Source: SbD1 sp039679945 (lineage in GTDB: Bacteria; Desulfobacterota; Syntrophobacteria; Syntrophobacterales; Syntrophobacteraceae). Taken from it: a stretch of 64,000 bases of DNA. Numbering within the stretch: position 1 is the stretch's first letter; every line of letters starts with the position of its first letter. Shown here piece after piece: positions 51,603-60,548 of this stretch. Under the pieces are notes generated by a model. That model saw only the letters and a list, made by a program, of their open reading frames with translations, searched no databases and was not told the DNA's origin. The translations under genes were made by a program, and so were the position numbers. Where the stretch lies: the NCBI GenBank assembly GCA_039679945.1, contig JBDKTY010000050.1, positions 1-64,000 on the forward strand, written 5' to 3'.

Positions 51603-52667
51603 TTGGCAGGTAACACTTTCGGCAGACTTTTTCGCGTAACAACATGGGGCGAATCGCATGGCCCCGCCCTTGGAGCAGTCATCGACGGTTGCCCGCCCGG
51701 GATTCCGCTCGACCCCGAAATCATTCAAGTTGACCTGGACCGTCGGAAGCCTGGCAAGGCGCTTACTTCCCCGCGGGGCGAAGCCGACCGCGTGGAGATC
51801 CTCTCGGGCGTATTTCAGGGCGTTACCACCGGGACTCCGATAAGCCTGGTAATCTATAATCGGGATGTCCGCAGCGAGGATTATTCCGCCCTGGCGCCGC
51901 TTTATCGCCCGGGGCACGCCGACAGGACTTACGAGCAGAAATACGGAGTCAGGGACTGGCGCGGAGGCGGAAGAAGCTCGGCGCGGGAAACAGCAGCCCG
52001 AGTGGCGGCGGGAGCGGTTGCCAGAAGATTTCTGACTATGCGTCAAATTACGGTGCAGGCGTACACCCTCGCCCTGGGAGGTATCGAATGTGCCTCCTTC
52101 GAGCCGGACCAGATCGACAGGAACATGTTTTATTGCCCCGACGCACAGGCTGCCCCGAGGATGGAGCAGAGACTTCGGGAGTTGCGCGAGGCGGGAGATT
52201 CCGCGGGCGGCATCGTGGGGATTCGCGCGCGGGGCTGTCCGCCGGGTCTTGGAGAGCCCGTTTTCGACAAACTTGACGCTCGGCTCGCAGCCGCGATCAT
52301 GTCAATTGGCGCGGTAAAAGGCGTCGAGATCGGTGAAGGGTTTCGCGCGGCGGGGATGCCAGGAAGCCAAAACAATGACGCCCTCACCCCACAGGGTTAC
52401 GAATCCAACCATGCGGGCGGAATCCTTGGCGGAATCTCCACTGGTATGGAAATCGTGATCAGGGCGGCCGTGAAACCCATCCCTTCGATTCCGAGGCCCC
52501 AGCGCACAGTGGATGCCCAGGGCAATCCCGCGGAAATCACGGTGAAAGGCCGCCACGATGTCTCCGCGATACCCAGGATCATTCCTGTCTGCGAGGCCAT
52601 GGTGCTCCTGGTCCTGGCCGATTTCATGCTCCATCCGCACATTGGGCGGGCGAATCGGCCCGACTGA
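51603..52667 (+). CDS. aroC: Chorismate synthase
   Basis: 354 residues: FGRLFRVTTWGESHGPALG at the N-terminus, RPGHADRTYEQKYG, the family motif WRGGGRSSARETAARVAAG and SQNNDALTP near the end. It converts EPSP to chorismate using reduced FMN. TTG 51603 with AGGGAGG five bases before is the start; the longer frame from 51549 is not supported. Chorismate also feeds the futalosine menaquinone pathway found at 58-60 kb. Confidence 0.95.
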   Translation: MAGNTFGRLFRVTTWGESHGPALGAVIDGCPPGIPLDPEIIQVDLDRRKPGKALTSPRGEADRVEILSGVFQGVTTGTPISLVIYNRDVRSEDYSALAPLYRPGHADRTYEQKYGVRDWRGGGRSSARETAARVAAGAVARRFLTMRQITVQAYTLALGGIECASFEPDQIDRNMFYCPDAQAAPRMEQRLRELREAGDSAGGIVGIRARGCPPGLGEPVFDKLDARLAAAIMSIGAVKGVEIGEGFRAAGMPGSQNNDALTPQGYESNHAGGILGGISTGMEIVIRAAVKPIPSIPRPQRTVDAQGNPAEITVKGRHDVSAIPRIIPVCEAMVLLVLADFMLHPHIGRANRPD

Positions 52668-52709
52668 TCGGCGATCGCGCCTAACGCCGGGGACGCCAGG
52701 CATGGATCT

Positions 52710-55034
52710 TCAGAAATGTTCGCCGGCATAGCTGAAAAAGCCCATACCTTCCTGCTCATCCCCGCTGAGGTATATCTGGAGGAGGCGTCCCTGGGTGCAG
52801 GAGGGGACGTGTATCACGCGGGCCAGTCCGCCGAGGTCATCGAGATCCGGGGCAAGCGATTTGAGCACGCTTGGACAGCCCAGGAAGAAATCCTCCTTGA
52901 ACACTGCTTCCGGGTTGTCCGGGTAGATTGCGACTGGGACTATATTGGCCTCGACCAGATCGTTAAAGAAGTGCGTCCCGAAGGAGGGCTCCGGTGTCGA
53001 TCCAAACGCCTCGAAAGCTACTTCCGCGAGGATTCTCGTTCGATTGATATCTTCGTATCCCACCTTGATGCCGAGTTGAATATCATTGGTGCCCCAGCGC
53101 GCGGGGCCGAACAGCGCGTACACTTTATTTTCGAGCAACCGGTTTATCTTCCTCACGACCCGGCCGGCGGCGAGCCGCTCCTCCTGGGTCGATAACCGGG
53201 CGTATGCCCTCGGATCCATATAGACTATGTATTCGATGTCACGCACCACACTGCTGGTCAGACAAAGCCCGCAGGTAAAGAGAAGTCTTTCCGGAGGTAC
53301 ATTCCCGGGCAGGTTGACTTTCTCCACCAGCCTGCCGGCCGCGAGGGCGCGGCACTGGAGCAGATAGATCTTTTCCCCGTCCCAGGCGAACTCGACCTCC
53401 ACGGGCCGGCCGTAAGCCTCCTCCAGCCTGCGCAACATTTTCTTCATCACCCCGGCAATGCCGGTCTTAGAAAGAAGGTTGTCGAAGGTGATGCAGGAAT
53501 GGGCGACATCAATCTCCTGCTGTTTGAAAAGAGGAGCGGAGAGGTGCCCATCCCTGTTTACGGATACGGTAAAAAACAGGTCCGGGTGATCGACATTCCG
53601 GAAGAGGTCCACGGCGGAGACAGTCTTGAGTGCCCGATCTTCCATGTCGAGCACATCCACGAGTTTTTGCGAGTACTTCGCAATCTCCACCGCACTGACT
53701 TCCGGCCGCAACAGGGGATGGCTGAGGGGCACCAGTCTGGTGTAATCCACACCGATACGATCGACTGCACGGGTACCGAGGCCGAAAACCAGCCGCAAAA
53801 GACCGTCGTTCTGGTCTATGCGCGGCGTCCACGAGTAGATATTCCGGGAGAAAGCCACTCCCGCCGCGGCAGGATAGAAGTAACTCCCGTACTGTCGCCC
53901 AACCACCTTTTGCACGAGCACGCTCATCCGCTCGTCGAAATCCAGCAGGTTGTGGTCCCTGCGGTACAGAATGGCCTTTGGGCTGAAAACGCTGATGAGG
54001 ACTTGTTTCAGGGCACGGATGAACTCGCTGAGCCGCAACTCGGTTTCGCCCTGGTTCACTATGAAAACGGAATCATATTTCCCCGAAAAGGTGTGGCCGA
54101 AGTTATCCTCAAGCAGACTCGAAGAGCGGATGATGAGCGGGTGCTCACCGACTTTTTCCAGAAAGCCCCGGAACTGTGACACGACATCCGGCGGGAACGC
54201 CGCCTTCTCTATCGTCAGGGCTATCTTGTCGAATTCCTCCTCTATGGTTTCCCGGCTCTTGTATTTCAGGCTGTGATAGGAAAAGAGATTGTTGGAATCA
54301 AGGAAATCCGTCAAGAAACCGGAGTTGAAATAATAGGACTCGGGTATCCTGACATATCTTTCAAAATCGGGGTCCCTGTCTTTGAGCCTGGGCAGAAGAA
54401 TCTTGTAGGCAAGGAACATCCCCGCCGCCTTGCCCCCGATTCTTCCCCGGCGCCTCGGGTTCCACAGGATTTGTTCCATCAGGTCATCGAAGTCACGCAC
54501 CGTGATATGGTGTTTCGCTACCCCGATGAATGGAAGCTGATCGGAAATGAACCTCGATGTGAGCGCAACGCGGGCGCCAATCGCCTCATCCGGTGAAATG
54601 AAGAGACTGCCCTGGGGTATGCTGCAAAACTCATGAACCGCGGAGCGTACGTCCTGCCAGCTTGACTCATCGGAGCTGAGGATACGGTGCAGGCTGTTGA
54701 AAGCATCGCGCTTACGCGCAAGATTGATATGGTTTTCTATTTCCTCCCAGGTAAAGTGGCGGGCGAAATAGATGTCGATAAGGGCGGGTACCAGTTCGCC
54801 TATAGACTTTTCAGCCGGTATTTCACCGAGCGCTTCTATCTGCGCGGCGGCATCCGCCCGGATGGAGTCCGCGCAGACAATACCCCGCTCACAGAGCACG
54901 GAAAGAAAGAGTTGGCGTATTTGGTCCAGGAGATGGGGAAACCGGACCATCTCCTGGTAGAGGCGGTATGCCTGGATGAGATCCCGGGCACAAAGACCGG
55001 CGGAAGTGAAGCAGGTTTGGGCTTTCTCACTCAT
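52710..55034 (-). CDS. PEP/pyruvate-binding (PpsA/PPDK N-domain) protein
   Basis: 774 residues. A helical N-terminal part (1-190) precedes a nucleotide-binding domain like that of PEP synthase: GRIGGKAAGMFLAYKIL, HPLIIRSSSLLEDNFGHTFSGKYDS and FEFAWDGEKIYLLQCR-like VEVEFAWDGEKIYLLQ. A C-terminal domain (600-774) with FGPARWGTNDIQLGIKV follows. The swivelling His domain and the PEP domain of true PpsA are missing, so catalysis of PEP formation is doubtful. It may be a kinase- or transferase-like relative. It converges with aroC, 42 bases apart. Confidence 0.8.
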   Translation of the reverse strand: MSEKAQTCFTSAGLCARDLIQAYRLYQEMVRFPHLLDQIRQLFLSVLCERGIVCADSIRADAAAQIEALGEIPAEKSIGELVPALIDIYFARHFTWEEIENHINLARKRDAFNSLHRILSSDESSWQDVRSAVHEFCSIPQGSLFISPDEAIGARVALTSRFISDQLPFIGVAKHHITVRDFDDLMEQILWNPRRRGRIGGKAAGMFLAYKILLPRLKDRDPDFERYVRIPESYYFNSGFLTDFLDSNNLFSYHSLKYKSRETIEEEFDKIALTIEKAAFPPDVVSQFRGFLEKVGEHPLIIRSSSLLEDNFGHTFSGKYDSVFIVNQGETELRLSEFIRALKQVLISVFSPKAILYRRDHNLLDFDERMSVLVQKVVGRQYGSYFYPAAAGVAFSRNIYSWTPRIDQNDGLLRLVFGLGTRAVDRIGVDYTRLVPLSHPLLRPEVSAVEIAKYSQKLVDVLDMEDRALKTVSAVDLFRNVDHPDLFFTVSVNRDGHLSAPLFKQQEIDVAHSCITFDNLLSKTGIAGVMKKMLRRLEEAYGRPVEVEFAWDGEKIYLLQCRALAAGRLVEKVNLPGNVPPERLLFTCGLCLTSSVVRDIEYIVYMDPRAYARLSTQEERLAAGRVVRKINRLLENKVYALFGPARWGTNDIQLGIKVGYEDINRTRILAEVAFEAFGSTPEPSFGTHFFNDLVEANIVPVAIYPDNPEAVFKEDFFLGCPSVLKSLAPDLDDLGGLARVIHVPSCTQGRLLQIYLSGDEQEGMGFFSYAGEHF

Positions 55035-55183
55035 CAGGCATTCCCGCCCTCTCTTGGAGTACCCCCAGTGCAGGTTGGTCCGTCAGGATGGTGGGTTATC
55101 GCCATCCATCAGGAACCTCCCTCGAGATCCACCGAAGCAGGTCCTTCAACCGCCATGGTCGCCCCCGGAAGCCTTCATGTATC

Positions 55184-56434
55184 CTAGACCCAGCCGCGAA
55201 GCTTACAGGCTTCGGCCACCCGGGCGATAGCAACCAGGTAGGCCGCTTCCCGCAAATTCGTTCCCTGGCGCCGCCCCATTTCGTGGACATCGTGGAAAGC
55301 CTGCGTCATCTTCTTATCGAGCCTCCAGTGCACTTCCTGGAGTTCCCAATAGAGATTGTAAGCATTCTGGACCTGCTCGAAATAGGAAACGGTCACTCCA
55401 CCGGCATTGGCGAGAAAATCCGGCAGGACGATAATTCCCTTCTCGTCCAGGATATGGTCGGCCTCGGGAGTGGTGGGACCATTAGCAAGTTCGCAGCAGA
55501 TTTGACACCTCAGGTTCCCCGCATTGTCTCCCCGTATGGCGTTTTCGAGCGCGGCAGGGAAAAGGACTGTTACTTCAAGGCCCAGGAGATCCTCATTGGA
55601 AATCTCCTCGGCCTCGGGAAAGCCCTTAAGGGAACCGTTTTTTATCTTGTAGTCAACAAGGCCGGCCGCACTGATTCCTCCGGGATTGTACACGCCGCCC
55701 TTCGAATCCGAGGCAGCCACCAGTTTGAGCCCAAGCAGCTCTTCTCCCAGCAGCGCCGCATTCTGCCCGGCATTACCGAAGCCCTGGACGGACATTGTCC
55801 CGCCCTTCAGCGTAATGCCGCGGGCGGATGCCGCCTCACGGGTAACGTAGATCCCGCCCCTCGCGGTGGCATCCGATCTTCCTTTCGATCCACCGAGAAG
55901 CAGGGGTTTTCCGGTGATAACCCCGGGATGATTTTCGCCGAGAATCGTCTCGTACTCATCCATCATCCAGGCCATGATCTGAGGCGTGGTATAGACATCC
56001 GGCGCGGGAACGTCCTTCGTCACCCCGAGAGACCCCGCGAATGCACGCATGTAGCCGCGGGCGAGCCGCTCCTTTTCGCCTTCGGACAGTTCCTTGGGAT
56101 TGCAGACCACCCCGCCTTTGCCTCCCCCGAGCGGGATATCCACGACCGATGTTTTCCAGGTCATCCAGGCCGCAAGCGCACGGACCGTATCGATCGTCTC
56201 CTGCGGATGCCATCGGATTCCACCCTTGGCGGGACCACGGGCGGTATTGTACTGAATCCGGAATGAATGGAATATCCTGGTGGAGCCATCATCCATTCTG
56301 ACCGGTAACACTGCCTTTATCTCGCGCATGGGCCAGCGGAGCAGTTCGCGGGTAGCCCCATCCAGTCCGAGTTTTTCCGCCGCGCGATCGATTTGCTGCT
56401 GAGCTATCGTAAAAGGATTGAACTGTTCCGTCAT
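55184..56434 (-). CDS. gdhA: Glutamate dehydrogenase (Glu/Leu/Phe/Val family)
   Basis: 416 residues. RIQYNTARGPAKGGIRWHP, the catalytic-lysine segment DIPLGGGKGGV, DVPAPDVYT and the NAD(P) motif VQGFGNAGQN are present. It interconverts glutamate and 2-oxoglutarate plus ammonium in the cytosol. AGGAG five bases before ATG 56434 sets the start. The sequence is close to the hexameric NAD-type enzymes of Deltaproteobacteria and archaea. Coenzyme specificity cannot be read with confidence. Confidence 0.92.
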   Translation of the reverse strand: MTEQFNPFTIAQQQIDRAAEKLGLDGATRELLRWPMREIKAVLPVRMDDGSTRIFHSFRIQYNTARGPAKGGIRWHPQETIDTVRALAAWMTWKTSVVDIPLGGGKGGVVCNPKELSEGEKERLARGYMRAFAGSLGVTKDVPAPDVYTTPQIMAWMMDEYETILGENHPGVITGKPLLLGGSKGRSDATARGGIYVTREAASARGITLKGGTMSVQGFGNAGQNAALLGEELLGLKLVAASDSKGGVYNPGGISAAGLVDYKIKNGSLKGFPEAEEISNEDLLGLEVTVLFPAALENAIRGDNAGNLRCQICCELANGPTTPEADHILDEKGIIVLPDFLANAGGVTVSYFEQVQNAYNLYWELQEVHWRLDKKMTQAFHDVHEMGRRQGTNLREAAYLVAIARVAEACKLRGWV

Positions 56435-56484
56435 GGTAGCTCCTGTCGAGATAATGTGATTTGGCAACGTTCACCCCGTGAAGC

Positions 56485-58215
56485 TCAGGCGAACACATTC
56501 CACACCAGGGCGCACAAACCTGTCCCGATCAGCACACTCTCTATGAGAGTCTCATAAAGGGGGTCCACACTCAGCCGTTTCTCCGCGCCGGTTTTGAGAT
56601 AGAAGCCGTAGACAGCGGTCGGTAAAAGCACCAGATAAGAAAAGTACGAACTGAGTCCCGTCAATGGCCCCAGGAGCAGAGAGATTGCCAGAAGACCGAG
56701 TACTCCGGCGGTAAACCACGCTGTCCTGCGCTCTCCCGCGAGAACCACCAGGGTCTCCTTGCCGACGAGTCTATCGCCCTGTACTGCCAGGAAATCCAAC
56801 AGGTTTGTTCTCGCCAGGGCCAGGAGAAAGATTATCCAGAATGCGAAAATCTGCCGGCCGATATCACCGCCATGAGACAGATAAGGCACCATTACGCTCA
56901 CGGCCGCCCACCCGACCGGCACGAAGAACGTCTTGGACGTGGGGATATCTTTCAGTTTGATCGGGATTTTCTCCCACGTTGCCGGCAGGAAGAGCGGAAC
57001 GGCATATAGAAGCCCGAGTAGTGCCAGAGCGCCCAGGGCCAGCAGGCTGTAGAACCCCAGGCTCAATGCGATAAGGCAGGCCACGCCGAGAGAAAGAATG
57101 CTCGAAAGGGTGAAGACCGGCCTCCACTGCTGATAGAAAGACGCCCTTATCGGATTGTTGAATTGAATCGAATCCTGGTCCAGGTAGATATTTAATGAGT
57201 GCATCGCGAAAGCATATGCGGCGGCCATCACGCAGAGCGCGGCCGATCCGGAGAATCCGGTGAGCGCCTGCGCGGCAACAGGCAGCAAGGCAGTTTCGAT
57301 CGCGATATAGATATTACTGTAAGCAAGGCGCTCCAGCAGGACTTTCCACCGAAACGTCCGTCCCTCCTCGGGCCTGATTGCTTCGAGGTACTCGACAACA
57401 TTGCGGATGATCCAGTTCGGGGTGGATGCCCCTGCGGAAACGCCGACACAACTGTAGCGCGCCATCTTCTCCCGATCGAGGTCCGCTTCGGTCTCCACGT
57501 GGAAAGTGGGAATCTGGCAATCCCGGGCCACTTCCGCAAGTCTCAGCGTGTTTCCGCTGTGGAGTCCTCCGACAATGACCGCGGCTTCGACCTTCGAGCA
57601 CAGCTTTTTGACCTCGGCCTGTCTCTCCTGGGTGGAATCGCATATCGTGTTCTTGACTATTCCCTTCGAATACTTCTTCAGGAAGGCCTTCTCAATCTTG
57701 CTGAAGACCTCCTCGTTCTGGGTCGTCTGGGCAACCAGGAGCACATTTTCCCAGCGTGCCGGAAGGCTGTTCAGTTGTTCAGGACGGTTTATCACCACGC
57801 CGCGGCCCTCGGTGTATCCCATCAGACCGATCACCTCGGCGTGGTCCGCATCGCCCACGATGATTGTGTAGTATCCCCGGCGGGCGTGGCGTTTGATCGC
57901 CGCGTGCACCCTGGCCACGCGTTTGCACGTGGCGTCCAGCAGCTTCGAACCCTGGGCGTGAAGCTCCTGACGGGAGTCGGGCGGAATTCCATGCGCGCGG
58001 ATGACGACCTTCTTGCCGGCGCAGTTCTCGATCCGGTTCTCCTCGACCACACCCTTTTTTTCAAGCATCATCAGAACCTGCCGGTTGTGAATGAGCGGGC
58101 CGAAGGTACAGATATCCTCGCCGTCCTCACGTTTCTGGATGGCTTCCATCGTGATTTCGATGGCGTCGCGCACCCCCTTGCAGAACCCGGCTGTCTTCGC
58201 AACGATTACTCTCAT
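56485..58215 (-). CDS. ispH: IspH - UbiA-type prenyltransferase fusion
   Basis: 576 residues. Residues 1-285 are HMBPP reductase: [4Fe-4S] ligands Cys12 (GFCKGV), Cys97 (DATCKRV) and Cys192 (ICDSTQERQ), with His43, His75 and His125 and the HSGNT site. Residues about 295-576 form a membrane UbiA-type prenyltransferase with about eight hydrophobic segments, a first Asp motif SLNIYLDQDS and a second DFLAVQGDRLVGKETL. The protein thus joins the last step of isoprenoid precursor synthesis to a prenyl-transfer enzyme. Divergent mqnB-mqnD makes a MqnP-like role in menaquinone synthesis likely. Standard IspH is about 280-310 residues; the fusion is in one frame with no stop. Confidence 0.92.
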   Translation of the reverse strand: MRVIVAKTAGFCKGVRDAIEITMEAIQKREDGEDICTFGPLIHNRQVLMMLEKKGVVEENRIENCAGKKVVIRAHGIPPDSRQELHAQGSKLLDATCKRVARVHAAIKRHARRGYYTIIVGDADHAEVIGLMGYTEGRGVVINRPEQLNSLPARWENVLLVAQTTQNEEVFSKIEKAFLKKYSKGIVKNTICDSTQERQAEVKKLCSKVEAAVIVGGLHSGNTLRLAEVARDCQIPTFHVETEADLDREKMARYSCVGVSAGASTPNWIIRNVVEYLEAIRPEEGRTFRWKVLLERLAYSNIYIAIETALLPVAAQALTGFSGSAALCVMAAAYAFAMHSLNIYLDQDSIQFNNPIRASFYQQWRPVFTLSSILSLGVACLIALSLGFYSLLALGALALLGLLYAVPLFLPATWEKIPIKLKDIPTSKTFFVPVGWAAVSVMVPYLSHGGDIGRQIFAFWIIFLLALARTNLLDFLAVQGDRLVGKETLVVLAGERRTAWFTAGVLGLLAISLLLGPLTGLSSYFSYLVLLPTAVYGFYLKTGAEKRLSVDPLYETLIESVLIGTGLCALVWNVFA

Positions 58216-58588
58216 TCTTTTTCATATCCGATCGGGATGGTGTCAGTACAAGAGCCCATGCGGCATACACGGCCTTGAGCCATGATCCTATCAACTTTCC
58301 CGCGCACTGGCAAGATGGACAGGGTACCCCTCGAGCCTGGTCCGGCATCGTCCGGAGCACATTGCGCCGGATGAGCGAGTCCAATGCCGGGAAACATGAC
58401 AACATCCGGCGCGCCTCCGGCCCGTGCGGGCGAACCAGGTCCCGCGCTCGCATGGCGCGCGACACCGCTCATTGCCCTCCCGGGAATAGCGCGCATTTCA
58501 CCCTCCAGACACGCGCGGATGCATGCGGATTGACACGGATTAGGGTCTTTGTTAGCCTAATCCGACATTCTCACTAACCGGGAAGACA
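58216..58588. promoter_or_regulatory. Divergent region ispH-ubiA / mqnB with inverted repeat 58536-58564
   Basis: 373 bases without a gene. CGGATTAGG and CCTAATCCG are a perfect 9-bp inverted repeat with an 11-base loop (58536-58564), 24 bases before the mqnB ATG. It could be an operator or a leader hairpin affecting mqnB. No other signal was identified. Confidence 0.5.
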
Positions 58589-59392
58589 ATGGCAAACACT
58601 ATCGATTTGGCAATTCTTGCCGCGGTGCCCGCGGAAATACTGCCCCTCTCGGAGTCCCTGCCCTCCAGCGGCGGCTTTGATATTGCCGGAAATCTTTTCA
58701 CACTTCATGAATACCACGGCATTACGGTGGCAATCGGGACCACCGGAATCGGGAAGGTCAATGCGGCGGCAACAGCCGCCTGCATTCTCACCCGCTTCGG
58801 GCCGGTGGAAATCTGGGATGTAGGCTGTTCCGGGGCTTACGCGGAAGGCGCTCTGCGCATCGCGGATGTGCTCATCACAAACGAATGGATCCGAGGCGAC
58901 GAGGGAGTCCTGGTAAGCAGCCACGCTACGCCTGCCGGGAATATCGGCATTCCATTACTCAGCAGGCACGGCCATGATTTCTTCGACCGTTTTTCAAGCC
59001 ACGACTTCGAACCCTGCCGGATCGCGCTCGATCCCGCGCCGCCGGGCAGGTATATCCCTGGTTACTCCGGGAGCATACCGGCAACCTCTCCCGAGGAACA
59101 AACACGCGAGGACTGTTTCACTGTGGAGCACGGTCCAAGCCTGACCGTGGGAATGGCAAGCGGCGACCCGGAAACCGCCCGCTCGCGTTTTTTCGCCCAT
59201 CGGGCAATGGCCGAGAACATGGAAGGCAGCGCGGTCGCGCAGACCTGCCTTCTTTTGGGCGCTCCTTTCCTGGAATGCCGCGGCATCAGCAATATCGCGG
59301 GCATTCGGGATAAAAGCCGATGGGCTTTCGGAAAGGCCATCGCCAACTGCCACTCCGTTATTCGTCATATGCTCGCCAGGCATGACGGTTAG
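58589..59392 (+). CDS. mqnB: Futalosine hydrolase
   Basis: 267 residues, nucleoside-phosphorylase-like fold: LAILAAVPAEILPL, GTTGIGKVNAAATAA and the catalytic region NMEGSAVAQTCLL. Then FLECRGISNIAGIRDKSRW closes the active site, as in MqnB. It removes hypoxanthine from futalosine to give dehypoxanthine futalosine. A loop around residues 140-185 is longer than usual (267 versus about 220). GGAAG precedes ATG 58589. The gene is followed by mqnD. Confidence 0.88.
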   Translation: MANTIDLAILAAVPAEILPLSESLPSSGGFDIAGNLFTLHEYHGITVAIGTTGIGKVNAAATAACILTRFGPVEIWDVGCSGAYAEGALRIADVLITNEWIRGDEGVLVSSHATPAGNIGIPLLSRHGHDFFDRFSSHDFEPCRIALDPAPPGRYIPGYSGSIPATSPEEQTREDCFTVEHGPSLTVGMASGDPETARSRFFAHRAMAENMEGSAVAQTCLLLGAPFLECRGISNIAGIRDKSRWAFGKAIANCHSVIRHMLARHDG

Positions 59393-59452
59393 CATTACGG
59401 ACGTGGCGGTTGGCCTTAAAAGGAAATATCTCATACTTCGAGGCAAACGACT

Positions 59453-60283
59453 GTGGTAGAACTCTCGCTCGGCTATTCCCCCTGCCCCAATGACACTTAT
59501 ATTTTCCACGCGCTGTCGGAGGGTTTGGTTGAGCTTCCCTTTCGCCTCAATACCACGATGGCGGATGTGGAGATGCTCAACCAGAAGGTGCAAAACGGCG
59601 TGCTCGATATCTCCAAGATTTCGGCACACGCCGTGCTGCAGGCAATTGACACGTACTGGCTGCTGCGCTCCGGCGGAGCAATCGGCAGAGGCTGCGGCCC
59701 CCTGGTGACCGCTAAACGCTTCTCGCGCATGGAAGAACTTCGCGACGCGGTAATCGCTGTCCCCGGAAACCTCACCACCGCGCACCTTCTGTTGCGGCTC
59801 AACGGAATTCACCGTGGTCCGTGCGTCCCGATGCAATTTGATCAAATAATGCCGGCTATTGCATCCGGCAAAGTGGATGCCGGCGTCATCATTCACGAAG
59901 GCCGTTTTACATACCAGTCATACGGACTGCAAATGGTCCTCGACCTCGGTCAATGGTGGGAACAGGAAACCGGGCTTCCCCTGCCCCTCGGAGCAATTGC
60001 AATCCGGCGGGACCTGGGGACCGAGATCGCGCGGACGGTGGACGGCAAGATACGCGAAAGCCTCCTGCGCGCACGTGCGAATCCCGCGGCCGCATGGCCC
60101 TATATCAGCGCGCACGCGCAGGAGATGGCGCCGGACGTTATACAACGGCATATTGATACTTTTGTGAACGATTTCAGCCTGGATGCGGGAATTGAAGGGG
60201 AAGGCGCACTGAGGCGCCTTCTTGAGGCGGCATGTTCCCTGGATAATACCCCTTTTCCTTCAAAACCCCTGTTCTGGTGCTGA
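59453..60283 (+). CDS. mqnD: 1,4-dihydroxy-6-naphthoate synthase
   Basis: 276 residues with the MqnD/MqnA fold: LGYSPCPNDTYIFHAL at the start, DISKISAHAVL, GRGCGPLVTAK and HEGRFTYQSYGLQMVLDLG. It releases 1,4-dihydroxy-6-naphthoate from cyclic dehypoxanthine futalosine. The start is GTG 59453 with GAGG eight bases upstream. It lies 60 bases after mqnB. The MqnA, MqnE and MqnC enzymes must be encoded elsewhere. Confidence 0.92.
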   Translation: MVELSLGYSPCPNDTYIFHALSEGLVELPFRLNTTMADVEMLNQKVQNGVLDISKISAHAVLQAIDTYWLLRSGGAIGRGCGPLVTAKRFSRMEELRDAVIAVPGNLTTAHLLLRLNGIHRGPCVPMQFDQIMPAIASGKVDAGVIIHEGRFTYQSYGLQMVLDLGQWWEQETGLPLPLGAIAIRRDLGTEIARTVDGKIRESLLRARANPAAAWPYISAHAQEMAPDVIQRHIDTFVNDFSLDAGIEGEGALRRLLEAACSLDNTPFPSKPLFWC

Positions 60284-60548
60284 TGCCGGAATATGTCGCA
60301 TTGGGAAGCAAAGTCTTTCTGCCCTTCATTGGAAATGTGGTAAGGGTTAGTTCGCACTTTTTCACGAAGGTACGTTCTTTGTGAGTAAAAGGTTGCCCGG
60401 CCCTTCAATTCAACTGCATTGAGAGGTGGTCTCGCCGGGCACGCGGGGCTGCACGGATGCCCTTACCATCGCCCCCGCCGGAGAGAGCGGTCTTTCCGGG
60501 CACGCGGGGCTACACAATATAAACCCACCCTTGGAACCGGGACACGCC
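60284..60548. repeat. Intergenic region with a 16-bp direct repeat
   Basis: CCGGGCACGCGGGGCT occurs at 60435-60450 and again at 60494-60509, 59 bases apart. There is no open frame with family resemblance. This may be part of a dispersed repeat or a leader element. Only two copies are seen. Confidence 0.45.

Noticed and set aside
55088..58278. Long plus-strand frames opposite gdhA and ispH-ubiA (55088-56266, 57199-58278)
   Set aside because: Mirror the codon bias of the real genes and lack any domain.
60435..60509. CRISPR-like array from the 16-bp direct repeat
   Set aside because: Only two copies and no cas gene.
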